A stretch of DNA of 64,000 nt from Himantopus leucocephalus. Its lineage: Eukaryota > Chordata > Aves > Charadriiformes > Recurvirostridae. Position 1 is the first letter of the stretch; every line of letters begins with the position of its first letter. The notes under the pieces are model-generated. The model searched no databases. It was not told where the DNA came from and saw only the letters and a list, made by a program, of their open reading frames with translations. Location of the stretch: the NCBI GenBank assembly GCA_003993805.1, contig RSEF01000004.1:75861670-75925669 (forward strand). The letters are read 5' to 3'. Shown here in pieces: positions 21,692-34,673 of the stretch. The position numbers and the translations under genes were made by a program.

Positions 21692-24600
21692 TGTATTAAG
21701 TGTTTATCCAGCAAATTTACAATAATAATAATAATTGACAAAAATTTGCACTTACTGTGCCCTTTGTCCTAGAACCACAGCATTAGCAGTCAACACTAAT
21801 TACTATGTACATGAAATAGTACAAACCGCATATTATATCTTTGGATTATTCATAACAGCACCCAAGGGAGAGTGCAGTCTCCTAGCTGAGAGGTATGTCT
21901 ACTGTGCAGGAGTCAATTATGTTCTCTAATTGTGGGTTTGTGCTGTGGCATTTCTCAGTGCTGGGAAAAAGCATCCTGCCAGCGTGATGTCTGGCTACAA
22001 TCTGATGAAAAGCGACTCTGGCAGTCAGGATGCTCAGAGTAATGGAAATATCTGCTTACATTCATATTCTCACTCAAAGAGCTGAGAAAAGGTCAGATTT
22101 AGCCCGATTCTGCTAATATTAGAAAAATACATGCTAATTATCTTACATATGTGTAGTTGTAATACCGAGAAACTGTACCAGTACAGTTGGCAATGGCAAT
22201 GCTTACTGGTTGTTACATGCCAGTGTAAATGGAATGGGGAGCATCAGAGTTAATGCAAATGCAACATCAGAATCTGCTCCCCTTCTTTAGAGCTGCTCTC
22301 TCCCCATGCCCCCAGGCACCTAACTATGTTTTTATCAGATCCTGACGGTATTTCTGCTCCCGCCTTGCCCCTTCACCTTCTTGCTTTTTCATGTAGCTGT
22401 TTTGCACGAAACTAAGGTGCAGTGGAGGGCAAGTCTCAAGGCAGGGAAGCTTGAGTGTTGCCAGTTAAGCTTGAACACACCTGCCCTTGTTGTTTGCAGG
22501 TGCGCTGGCAGAAAAGGAAGGTAATGAGAAGTAGATGCTATCAGTTTTACAAAAGGTGTTTTGTTTTGAGTTGTAACTGTTGGTTATTGCCTAAGCTGAT
22601 CTTCCAAAAAATGTTATAATATGCATAGCTATGTTAAGTCCTGCTAGCTCCTCCTTAAAATGTCCTTCTTTCCAAACTAGTAAGGTCAGCCACTTACCCT
22701 TTGTGGTTTCCTGACAGTATTAGCATATGAAGTCCCATATTTTATTCTCATCATAGATTCCGATTTCCACTCTGCCAATGTTTTTTTTATTATTATTTTA
22801 AAGTCGTTCTTGTACTATTTAATTCACTGGCTAATCTCTCTGGTAGCTATAGGCTTTTTTGCAAACACCTCTGAGAATGTAAGGCCAGCTTACAAGAAAG
22901 GTGGACCTTTTTGTGAGGCCTGTATTACTGCAGTATGGTGCCCCAGAGGGCACATGGCCTACAACTTGGAGGTGATCTGAATGCATCCTTTTTTCCTGTT
23001 ACGCTCTTTGCAATTGATTTTAAATATTTATAAGATATTTAAGATGAAATGCATTCTCTCTGACTAGTTCCTCATCATTCACAGTACTAGGTCACAGAAC
23101 ATTTCCCAACCCCCATTATTTACCATACAAAACGTTTGTTTTACTTTTTTGATGATTAAAAGGAAGAGTGGGGCAAAGGGTAAACCTCTCACAATCATTA
23201 GCCACTTTGCTCAAAGGAAAAACAAATATAGCTTGTAGCATAAAAACACTCATTTCCTCTTCAGCCAAGCTTATTCCCTACATCTGGTCTTCCCAAACTT
23301 ACATCACTGTCTGGTGTTTCGGTTACTGAAGTTTATATTTCCTGTCTTTTAAAACTGTTAATTCTCTAAAATATAATAGCTTATACTCTAGTGGGGCATA
23401 AAACCCCGAGTCATGTTTAGGGCCATATTGTGCAGAGGCAAACATAGAAATGCACTCCTTCCCAAGGGATGCATGGTCTAAATGTGTGACAAAGCAAAAA
23501 AAAAAAAAGGATATGATAAGCAGATGGTCATGTACGTGTGAAAGAAGCAATCATCAGAGAAACTATATTTGATTCAGTAATTATGTTAGGCTAGGCCCAA
23601 GTGGGGATCTGTGTTTGGGAACACAGCTGGAGCCTCAAAATAGCTATAGCCAATTTTTATGTAACAAAGAGGGACTGTATCTGAAAACTCATCTCTCTCA
23701 GAAGGTTAAAGTGTCTCATTGCAACCCTGTGCAACTTTGTACTTTGGAGAATGGATTCTTGGGTTCCAACTCTTGGTCTGAATAACCTTGGTTGTATCCA
23801 ATTTCTAGAAAGAGCCTTGGAGTTAGGGGCTGAGATAGTGCTGCCATGGGGCTACAATTCACAGGTTCCTTTGCTTACGCTTTGCCTGGAACAGCTCCCT
23901 TCCCAGTGGTAGGCTTCAGCAGCCTTCTGCACAGCATGCCATCAAGGACGTGACTTGATAGCTGCGAGACATGGCTTTGAGGCTGAGAGTCAAACTGAAC
24001 CAGGGCACCTAACCTGGTTCGTAGAGAATACAAGGGAATTCTCTAACCCTTTAAATACTACGTAAAATAATCACCGCCTCCCCTGTGGTTTTGACTGGGA
24101 GTTGCTGTGGGTGCTGTGTTAAAACCTAAAGGTTGGACATTGTGCTCTAAGTCTGTGTGAGATGTGGCCTTAACGCACCTGCGAGGCTTTGGAGCCTCAG
24201 CAGCACCATGCAGTTTCAGGCCACAGGAAATCTGGTATAGTCACACCCTAGGGCAAAGGGCTTCATAAGCTCTCAGCAGACTTGGCTGGGTATCCAACTG
24301 CAGTGCCTTCTTCCTCCTGGCTTAGATGCACGTGGATATTTGGTTATAAATCCATGCTCTTAACTTAGACTCCCTGTTCTATGATGTATTTGGCTGGACA
24401 GCCTTTCCTTATTCCTAATACAAGTAGTCTGCTTATGTTACAATTCCCAGAGGAGTTTGGCAGGAGATATTTTGCTGAGACCTATCAAGATGGTAGGAGC
24501 TCTGGTTAGTCCATCAAAACAGCTTTAGTCAGCCAGACACCGTGGTGGAAATGCAGTGTCTGTGGACTTCCAGAGAGTGCTGTGGATTTTTTTTGTTTTT

Positions 24601-27600
24601 TGTTTCCCCCAGTAGGTGTCTCAGACCTATCTTTAAAATATCAAGGAAATGAGAAAAACTAAAGGTCTTTTGATAGCTTTCTTACAGGTGCTTCTAGTTC
24701 TGTCTACAGGGCTAGCTGAAGAGGTGAGATTTCAACAGTTGGATGCAAGATGAGATAACAAAGAAGGACTTTACAGGACTCAATAAATTTACGTCTCAAA
24801 GAGTATAGAGAGAGGATAGAAGCATGCTGCTTGATCCATCAATATATTAAAGGCTTTGGTGAATTTTGAAGGCTGAGAAAATTCAGCAGTTGCTGAGAAG
24901 TCAAAACCATCTGTTAATGATAGCAATAGTTGAAAGATGTTGCTGTCCCCAGTGAAAGATCAGATTGAAATTTCAGCTGAACTTGAGGAAGGGCAGATGC
25001 TGAGGTCAGAAAGGTACATTTGAAGAAAACAACATGTCAGGGTCTGCAGTTGCATCCAGCCTTTGACAGATCTACTTTTGTCTATGTCCCTTTTTGGCTG
25101 CGTATGAGATGCTGCTGAGCAAACTGATGAATTAGAGCCCCTGATGAGGCATAGCTGGGGGATCTCAATACTGATGTGTGACTTAAACATGAAGTAGCAC
25201 TAAACTCAGGTACTGAGCTGAAAATTGGGGTATCGGTGGTCACTCAGGTCACTGGTTTGAACTGGTATGGTGGTGCCTAAGGTCCTGTAGCAATGCAGGA
25301 TCCACATGGCAATGTGAATACAAAACAGATTATCTCCTGGCCATGACGTGGCCTTAGTTTCCTGCACCCTCACCAGAGGGGACAGGGAGAATGCAAATAA
25401 GGACAGAAACTGCCTTTCAGAATATTTATTACTCTGGGGCTGAACAAGCCAGAAACTGCACAGTTCGATGTTCTTTGCAACACTGACAGGACAGCAAACA
25501 AATCCTTTGACTTGAATTGTATGTCAGCATAACAGGCTGTGGAGCTGCTTGTTTTCTGTCCTCTGGCTCAGAAGTCACTCTTCCTTAGACTTCCATTTGC
25601 AGAATTAGCTGAAGACTATGAGCCTGCTTAAATATATTAGTGTTTTCTAGAAGTGGATTGTTTCTCAACTGAATGTGTACTTTTATATATAAAATATCAA
25701 TATATATAAAGGCTATTTTTGTAGCCTCCTGCAATAATTTTGGTTTTATAGTATCGGTTTTATGGATGCTGATATCAATGAGAAATCCTACTTGGGACAT
25801 TAAGAAAACAGAAAATATCAGACTGTAGCATGAAGGCTACAGCCTACTGCCGCAGGATTTAGTTTGTGAGAAAAACTTGGCAAGCCAGACTGGTTCCCAG
25901 CTATGTTATGTGATTATGCCATGTACACTGTCACATAGCTGCCGCTAGCTTGCAGCATAGCAGCACACTGTACACCGCTATGAAATCAAGCTCTTAACTG
26001 ATCCTTCATCTGCTGGAAGCTGTTGCCTCTTGTATTTGCCTGTGAGTTCTGCTCAGCAGTGAAAACCCAGAAACCATTTATTTGCAGCAATTTGGCAGCT
26101 ATAGATAGCAAAATCTTTAAAAAATGCTGTTGACTTGACTCTTAATGTCATCTGGGAAATGCTTTGTGAACAGAGGAAGATGGCAAAGGAAAGAAGGTGG
26201 AAACCACATGTTTTAGATGTTGTAAAATTCTTGTAAGTTAAAACAAGAAAATAATAAAACCTATGAAAACAACAATTAAGTGTAAGTACACTAAATGTTA
26301 CAAATTAACTCTTGTAATTTTTGCATTCTAGCTTATTGAAAACTTTTTGTTTGTGCATCAGTCTTGTGGATAGGCTCAGTACTTCGTTGGTTGGTTGGTT
26401 TCTTTTTCCCCTGTTGAGTTTTTGGAAGTGGGCATGAAGAGACACTGCTGGAGTTTAGCAGGCCTTTGTCCTTTAAGTATGCCATACATTTTTACTTAAG
26501 GGAGCAAGATTCTGAAAGTAGGCTTGGATGTCTATGGAGATTGCTTCAGTTAGGTATTGGAGTTCTTTGCATATATGCCTTTAGGCAGGGTTGAGGCCAG
26601 GTAGGATATGTGACCTCGGCTGTGGTATTCAATTGTAGCTTTGTGTCCCCAAAAATCATCTTGCCCTGAATATTTCAAATGCTTCTGAATTGTTTGTATC
26701 ATCCAAAATATTGCTGGTGGCAGGTATTGTGGTGGTGTTTTACAGCTCAGAACATCAGCCTCTCTTAATACAAAGAAAATTGGATAAAGATGTAAGCAGT
26801 TAATATGAGTCAATGCTTCTCCTCTGTAAGAAAAAAAACAACCAAACAACAAATGGATCAAGGAGCTTTCTTAAAATTGTCCGGATATTGCGTTTGACCA
26901 TTTAATGGAATAACGTGCAGGTCCTCATAAGGGAACTGTTAGAAGTCAGCATGCTGTCCCTCTCCAGCCAGATCAATCCTTGTGTTTTCCAAATTGTTCT
27001 CTTTCCCCAAATCCCTCTCTGTCTTCCCGCCCTTGCTGTAGCTTGTTCCTCCCACTTGCCTCCATTTCCACATTTTCTCCTTCCATTTTTCACCTGTGTT
27101 AACAGACTTTGAATGAGTCAGCTTTGTATTCCTGTATTTCTTCTTTACAGTATCTTTTCCTAAACTTCAAAGTGGAAACTGGCAAGGTTTTATTTATTAC
27201 AACAGAAATATTAGGGGTTGGAAAGAAACGCAGTTCAGAACCTGTTCTGTAACCAGTGCTAATAGCAGCAAAGCATCATCATTAGAAAATATGGTAGACT
27301 ACCGCAGAGAGAAAAATAATCCTGTAATGTTCTCTGTTTTAGAGTGCTGAAGTTACAATAGTGAATGGTCAGTAAGTTTTAAACTTACACAAGGAGAATT
27401 TAAAAAAAAAAAAATCCTACCTTTCAGATTGTACTCCATCGACTGCTTGAAAGGTTTGGTTTAAATGTCTTGGTCCTGGAATAGTAAAACAACACTTTGA
27501 GTGGTTTCTTCATGTGCCCGCACAAGGTGTAGACTGTCTAATGTGACCAATGTGGAGATATAACTACCTCCTTTTTGTGCCCTTGGGAGTTTTTAATTTA

Positions 27601-27843
27601 GACAATGATCAAATAAATCACTTGAGTAGTATGCTCATCCCCTTGAGCTGAACTGGAATGCTAACCTGCTTAAAGTGAGCATGAGCTTGCCTGCTACAGT
27701 GGATTAGGACTCATGTGCAGTGTTTGTACTTTAAAAAACAATAACAAAATTAGAAATTTTTCAGATATGCAGTATTACGGGATTTCTTTTTTTCTTTGCT
27801 AGGAGCCAGATATTTATAGTATCAGCTAAAACTTTACCTTTAC
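21692..27843. other. Intergenic sequence, no gene recognised
   Basis: No coding exon or RNA gene was recognised on either strand. Small simple repeats occur: an (ATA)n run near 21720-21735, TA-rich sequence near 25683-25710 and a (GGTT)n run near 26389-26400. The remainder shows no named element. Confidence 0.6.
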
Positions 27844-27965
27844 TGAATCATAGAGCAGTTTGGGTTGGAAGGCACCTTTAAAGGTCATCCAGTCCAACCC
27901 CTCTGCAATGAGCAGGGACATCTTCAACCAGATCAGGTTGCTCAGAGCCCCGTCTGAGCCCCCGT
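27844..27965 (-). repeat. CR1 LINE 3' end, antisense
   Basis: The + strand reads as the reverse complement of a CR1 3' terminus: GAATCATAGAGCAGTTTGGG, TTGGAAGGCACC, AAAGGTCATCCAGTCCAACC, then CAATGAGCAGGGACATCTTC and CAGGTTGCTCAGAGCCCCGT. The element is severely 5'-truncated at about 120 bp, which is typical for CR1. Confidence 0.92.
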
Positions 27966-30900
27966 CGGTACGCTTGTCAGAACTTTCGCCTTCAGATTTT
28001 CACAAACTATGAAACCTAAGAAATGGCTCTGGCGTTGCAGTAATATTTTAGGTATTGGTAAAGCTATTGTTCTTTCAGATATGTGTGCTCCAGGCTAAAT
28101 GGAAAATTCAGCAAAATGTTTTCTGTTGAGAATTTACAGAGAGGCAGATAAATTCATGAGATAATGATAGAATTAGAATGAAAAAATGCTTTTTGTCCTT
28201 TACAAATATTAATATTTTCTGTGTTTCTTGTAGTGAGTGGAATGTAGGCATATGCCCATGTGGATCTGTGTGTGCACGCAAACCTGTAATGAATATTAAT
28301 CACCAAGTTGAGCTCATTTCTGTGAAACGGGCACTGTATTTTGCTGTGGATTTTGGAGTTTGGGCCATGTGCGTGCTTGCTTTCATTCTTGGCATCTCTC
28401 TGCTTGAGTGACAATAACTTGAGAAGTCTTGGTGCAGCTTACAAGCCCCAAATCCAGGCAGAGTTGTGCTTGTACCATTCTTGAAACCTGCAAGGTTTTC
28501 TTGTAAGAGTGAGGTTTTTACTGGCCTTGAGATCCTTTTCAGCAGAACTCTCCTAGGATCTGAGCCAAGGCAGTTCATTCCTGAATTCAGCATCCATAGG
28601 TAATGGGGCTGGGGAGGGACAGTACAAGGCAATTTCATGGTCATTGCTGTTGTTGCTGGTTTTGCTATACTGTCCTTGCATATATGTTCCTTGCAATTAT
28701 ACTTTTCAGAATTTATGGGTATACTCTGAAAAGTTCTTATAAAATTTCACTGCTAGCTTTCAGGTTGGAAAGTACCCTTGGCTGTATAGGTAGTTTTGTG
28801 GTTGCTGTTGGCCTACAAAGTCAAGAGGGAAACAATGCATAGTGTCTGACCCATAGGTGATACTTAGAAAATTTTCTATTAAAAGCCTGAAATATGACTG
28901 AAAACTAAATGCAAATTGAGGTGGCCCAGATATCTGATATGACTCATAGCTAAGGAGAGCCTGGGAACCCTTGATTCATTGTGTTGCTCTGTTGCCCTAC
29001 AGCAAGTCACTTAACTTGTCTTGTATGCTACCATTTCATATCCTGCTCATAGCTTAATGCTTGTGCAGCACTTTGGAGATTTATAGCCCTATTCAATCTT
29101 ATTATACTGTTGAGAATGTTTCTGTGCATCTGTTAAAAGGTGCTGTCAGTACTTTAGGTGGAGTAAATAATAAAGCTTATGAAGAATGAGTCATTGTGTT
29201 TTCCTATTTTTAGGCAACCTTTTACTGGGGTCGTCTTGTCTCTTTTTACCTTAATTCTGTTCTTATTTGATATAGCTGTCATTATTAATTACCAAGGAGA
29301 GTCTTCCATTTAATTTTTGTTCCAATCTCTACTTAATCTTACAGTGTGATTCTGTCTTGATGTCCTTATCTGTTTTGTGTAAGCCATGGCCTAAACATTT
29401 ATGCGTACAATGAAAGTAAAATGAAAAATAAAACTCATGGCCTCTTGCCACATGTTGAAAGGATGCAGATTTTATTTTACAAATGCAAAAGATGTAGCCT
29501 GCTTAACTAAACTTTACAGTGCATTCTTATCTCCTGCAAATTGCTTTTATCTGTTTAACAAATTTTGTAGTAGTAGGTTAGCTGTAGGGTTTTCTTTAAA
29601 TTTATAATTGGGTTTTGTTTGTTTATCTTGAATCTTCTAGGTGATATGTTTCTATAAGTCCCTGGAAATTTAAAATGAAAACACCAAAAAGGAGAGCTGA
29701 TGGGAGTCATAGCTGTTGGTAAGTTGTAAGCTTACCCATTATATCATGTCAAATGAGAACTGATTTACCTGTGAACTTCTCTGATGCACATGACTGACTT
29801 CTGAACCAAAAGTAGGGTGTATTTTTTCTTTAAGGAAAAGGAAAGGCAATGAATTGGTGAAAAGGTTTGCCTATAATGCTAAAATGAGTGCTGAAAACTC
29901 AGTCTCAAGTGCTGGATATTTAATAGAAGAATATGTGCAGAAGCTAGCTTTCAGTTGAACCAATAGTTAGTTTTCTCTGTGTCAGACAGAATCAGGCATA
30001 AGCTGTTCTATATTTGTACTTAAACTAGAGTTAAAAATATCCCCTTCTCATTGTATTTGTAGCTTTTTCCTCTTCTGCTTGGTGATAGTTTGGAACATGG
30101 CTGTTAGTCCTGCAAGTTACACTTAGACATCTTAATTAAATACTCTTTTTACCATCATCCTTGCTTAGCAACATCCCTTTTGAGATATTCTGGGAAACTT
30201 AATACTTGTCTGGTGTGTTAAACAGTGTTCATAAATCAAGGAATGTTGCCACATCCTGCTCGCTTGTGTTTAATACTTTTTATATTACGCTTTTTGAGAC
30301 AGAAACATAAAGTCTTACACACCCAGTCCCTCCAACTTATTACATGACACAACTCAAGTGACCTGAGACCCAATCTTTGGAATATGGCTTACCATGTTGG
30401 TGTAGATCATTAAAGTGGGTGAATAGTATCTACATGGTTATCATGGATCCAAGGAGCAAGTAGTTTTCACATTTCAAAATAACCTGGAATTTAAACAAAA
30501 TCATTAGGCTCTCAGAAGCTCCTATTTGCACTATCCACTTCATTTAGTTGCTGAAAAACATGCTATCTCAAAGTCATATAGTCAAAATCTAAATGCAATA
30601 CCCTAACCCTGCTTTGGCATAGACCCTGGGTACACTTCAGGCCCTGAGTGTGTTTTGTGCTAGACAAAATTAACCTTTTGGACACTGAGCATTTATTTCT
30701 GTATTTACCTTCTAGTGCTGCTATTGAATCCCTTTCTAGGCTTTTGGTTTTTTAAAGTTTTATTTGTCCTCTGCTTAAAGTGTGCGTGGGGTACTACTTC
30801 CTCTGCACAGGCTGGACAGTTGTCACACTGATCCACTTGTTGTCCTGCTCCATTAGGAGCTCCCACCCTGAAGTTTTCAAGGACCACACACAATTGTTCT

Positions 30901-33900
30901 GTTGTATAAAGCTGTGTGAAGCTGACCAGTGCTTTTCATAGAAAAAGGGCCTCCCTCACCCTAAGGTTCAAAGAGAACTAACATATATTTTACTCAAACA
31001 ATACAGGGTTTAACTCTTCCTTTCCAGAATTCACAACTTGGTTTTCCAAGCTGATCTGAAGATCAGTTGGTTATAGCCATTACTTGTTTTCCTTTGTTGG
31101 TCAAAAATATTAGAACTCCATGCTGTCCCCAACATTTTCAGAAAATGTTCAGCTGTCAACAATGGTTTTAATTTATGCCTTGAGGTTTGCATTCCCTTCA
31201 CAGTTTCCTTCCCTTCTCTAATAGCCTTGGCCCTGCCCCATGTGTGCTTTTGTGGTATTGTTCAAATACTTTCTCTGCTGCAAACTCTGTTGTCTAATAG
31301 CTTTTTTGGGGTCTTTTTGATCAGTTCAACTCTTCATCTCAATTCAAATTTCAGTGGAACAAACCTCTTATTTCCATGCATTCTTTGTGTTTCTTCCCAT
31401 GTGTTTCACTATAATTGTTTACATATGGTTGTATTAATGCGCAAGGCAAGCTGAGATGCATTTTGTATGAGGGATACTGTATAAAATGTAGGTACCATGT
31501 TGATGGTAAAACTGTGATTGACCTTGCTAGGAGTGGAATCAAAGCCTTTAAGATTCTGTTGCAAGGTATGCAAGGGAGAAGTTTTGTGAAATCAAAGCTG
31601 AATTTGAAAATCCTAAATTGCTTCTATGAATGCTTGGAGTGAAGAAATAATCTTTCAATTGTAAAACTACACACTTCTCCCCTAGTCTCTATAGGGATGA
31701 GGAGAAGTAAAAATGTAACTATAGCTGTCTTGATTTGTTGGGGGAATTGAGCAGGAAGAGAAATGAATAGTCAGTTTTCTTCATGGAAAGCACCTAGGAA
31801 ATACAATCATGTTGAGGTTAGTTATTCCATCAATCTTTCTTGAATTCAGAAAGGTTTTCAAGACTTTTTATATTTTTATTGGTACACTAGTTCTTGAATT
31901 CTGTCATTACACTCCTTGTAAATATCAAACATCACTAACAACATGAAAAACACAAGCAGGTAACTGAGGTACCATGCATCAGTTACCACATGAATGAACA
32001 CTTTGACAATTCTTTGAGATCTGACCAATGTGGAGAGCCTGATCAGTAACTGAAAAGGCACAGGTTTTTTTTTCTGAGTGGTAAAAACAAGCTGACAAAA
32101 GGAAAGATCTTGATCCACAGCTGAAAATAGGCAGTAATCATCTGTAAGAGCTCTGGTCTTGCCAGTTCCTGGGTGCATGGGCTGAACTTCCAGTTGCCAC
32201 CTGGCAACTGTGCTCCTTTTGCAATAAATTGAAAATGTCATAAACTGCTGGTGTGTTGGACTGTAAGAAGTAAGTGGTATATTCAAACGCATACAAGAGA
32301 TTTCTGGAGAATTACCACCTTTCCATTAGCTAAGGCAGCTTAGGATAGTGCTATCCATTTAGTTGATCTTGCAGATAACGTGCCCATTTGTGTCTAGATA
32401 CATGTTCTTAGCTATAGTTGTCTTTTAGTTAAGCCCTTTTGGGTCACTGGCAGAAAGAGATATTTTTGTGTTCTCTTTGGTCTACCATTTCTGTAGACCA
32501 TGCTGGCTACTTTGTATTTCTTCCTGGCAACTAGTCACCATGAGCTGTTTTAGATGGTAGTATCCTTGTTCCTCGCAGGCTCTCTGCTGCCCTGACTATG
32601 AATCACAACAAAATAAATTTGTCTTATGTTTTATGAAGTGTTCTACAGAATTGTAAAATAATCTATTGAAACGGAGCTCCAGAGTTCATCTGGCCCAAAC
32701 TTCCACTCTGCAGAGGTCAATATAGGTCTACAGCATGGTATGAAACATACAACACCCAGCTCATTAATTCGTGAGAAGCTTTGATCTTTATTGACAGTGT
32801 CTGCTACCACAGCATATGGCTCTGCTGGGCAGGTGATGCAGTTTCAATATACTCTGTCTGTGTTTATATAGTTCTTTATTAGTAAAAATCTCCCAGAAGC
32901 CTAGGGTGAAAGTTCCGCATCCAAAACTTTCCACTTCGGTAACAGTTTCCTGTTCTTAGCTTGGGTGTTGAATGTGTTCTGATTGCTTACCTCCAGATTT
33001 CAGCCCAAAATGCCAGTAATCAGTCTCCTGTTTAAAGAACCTACAAGAAGAAAATACCATAGTGGTTTATTGCTGTATATTGTTATTTGCGTATATCTCT
33101 AGGTGCTATGGAAATAGAGAGACATTTATCCTCCCTCCAGAAGAAGGTATTTGTGACAATTTCCCTGGGTCTGTTGTTAAAAAGAGAATTTTTTGTTGCA
33201 GTAGGTTACACTGTTTCTCAGGTACTGCTTTCTCATTTTAAATTTTTTGTTGTCAGGACAAGCAAAGTAATGACTAGATAAAAAATGTCTTATGAGTGGG
33301 ACCTCTTACAGCTTCACCCTGCAAGTTGCTTGGGCACAGAGATGTTCAGGTACCCAATTTCTACAGACGCTATTCAGCCAGCACTGAGAAACCATGGCAA
33401 TCTGACAGACAGTACTCTGCGTGGAGCAGCTTCCGTTTCTTTCTTTGTAGAAGCTGAGGACATGCAGGCTTTCATATGATCAGAATCTGAGAAATCAACC
33501 TACCCAGATGCTTAAAAATTAATTAAGGGAAGGGAGTGAGCAAAAGCAGCTCCTGGTTCCTGCAGCTGTCAGTGCCCATAAATCAGCCCTGTTTTTCCTT
33601 TTGAAGCAGGACAAGAGCATGAGTTTAATTAATGGCTTTGACTTGCTCTGGAAACACACGGTAGAGAAATTGCCCTACCCACACCTTTCACAGATGCTGT
33701 AAACATACAAATGTTATTGTGTATTTACTCATGAGTGCTTTCCAGCATCATTGTGTTAGATACAGTTGAATGCCTCAGGCAGGTGGCAAGCCAATGACTG
33801 CAACAAATCCTTGTTCTTTGGACACCCAGATCAGAGCCACAAAGGAGCAGCAGGTTAGCTCCTGGTTTCTTGGTTCCACCCGAGTTCTGCTCAACAAAGG

Positions 33901-34148
33901 CATTAATAATGGCTGCTACAGAAAACTCCCGGGGGAAAACAAAAAGTGTGTTTTGTCTGTTTTCTATAATCGGGAATTTAATTATAATATGAAGAAAAAA
34001 AATCAACTAGATTTATCCTGCCACTGCTTAAAAAAAAGGAAAAAAGCTTATTCTTTTTTAAACTCTCCCTGCAATGTATCATCAGTAATATCTCTGCATT
34101 GTTTGATTTTTTTCTTATACTTTTAATTCAACCTTATTACGTGTAAAG
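27966..34148. other. Intergenic sequence, no gene recognised
   Basis: Chance ORFs only (the longest is 138 codons, minus strand, 31876-32292). A MIR-like relic is called at 28950-29090. A possible old CR1 scrap near 32670-32720 is too weak to list. No splice-flanked coding segment was found. Confidence 0.6.
28950..29090 (+). repeat. MIR/CORE-SINE-like relic
   Basis: The segment GCAAGTCACTTAACTTGTCT (29002-29021) is close to the MIR core GGGCAAGTCACTTAAC...TCT. It is followed at the expected distance by a CTCATAGCTTAATGC...GCAGCACTTTGGAGAT tail resembling the MIR/L2 3' end. It is ancient and heavily diverged; family assignment is tentative. Confidence 0.45.
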
Positions 34149-34260
34149 AGACACGGAAACTGTCAGGCTGGATCAGACCCCAGTTCAGTGCTGTAGTCAG
34201 CACCGATACCTCAGAAGAGGTTGTGCAAACATCCCTTGGGGAGCTGGTATTATGCAACTT
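34149..34260 (+). repeat. Ancient sauropsid dispersed repeat relic
   Basis: GGCTGGATCAGACCCCAGTT, then GTCAGCACCGATACCTCAGA and AGAGGTTGTGCAAAC, follow the order of an old repeat common in turtle and crocodile genomes. In memory that repeat reads ...GGATCAGACC...CAGTGGCCAGCACCAGATGCTTCAGAGGAAGGTGCAA.... I do not recall its library name with certainty; it may be related to CR1/L3. Confidence 0.5.
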
Positions 34261-34643
34261 TTACATCACATCAAACATGGCTTAAGTCTCTGAGTTTGAA
34301 GACTTACATTTTCCTAAAACCTTTAACTTTTTCAAACTTTTATTTGATTTTGTCACACTCACTGTTGTGATGCTGGATAGTGTTTGTTGTTTTCTATGGA
34401 ACCCTCATTACACTCTTTCCCTTGGTAACAAATTTATAGATGGCAATTGCCCAGGTTAGTTATGCTGGAGGAAGAATTTTCTTTGCTCTAGTCCTTTTTT
34501 TGATCTGATTGAACTTCCCCGGTATTTATATTACATAACAAAATGGTTACACTTTCTCTTTAGTCCACAATGCAGTGTAGGATTTTGCTGTATAGACAGC
34601 TAGAAGACTTTGAAAAATGTATACTGAGAAATGCAGCTTTTTC

Positions 34644-34673
34644 TTTTTTTTTTTTTTTTTTTTTTTTNTTTTT
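34644..34673. repeat. Poly-T tract with one undetermined base
   Basis: 24 T, one N (34668), then 5 T. This is probably a homopolymer length ambiguity in the assembly. Confidence 0.9.

Noticed and set aside
31876..32292. 138-codon minus-strand ORF with a hydrophobic C-terminal half
   Set aside because: The hydrophobic stretch comes from A/T-rich codons. There is no homology I recognise and no gene context.
32670..32720. Possible old antisense CR1 scrap (GGAGCTCCAGAGTTCATCTG)
   Set aside because: Too short and too diverged to separate from chance without an alignment.
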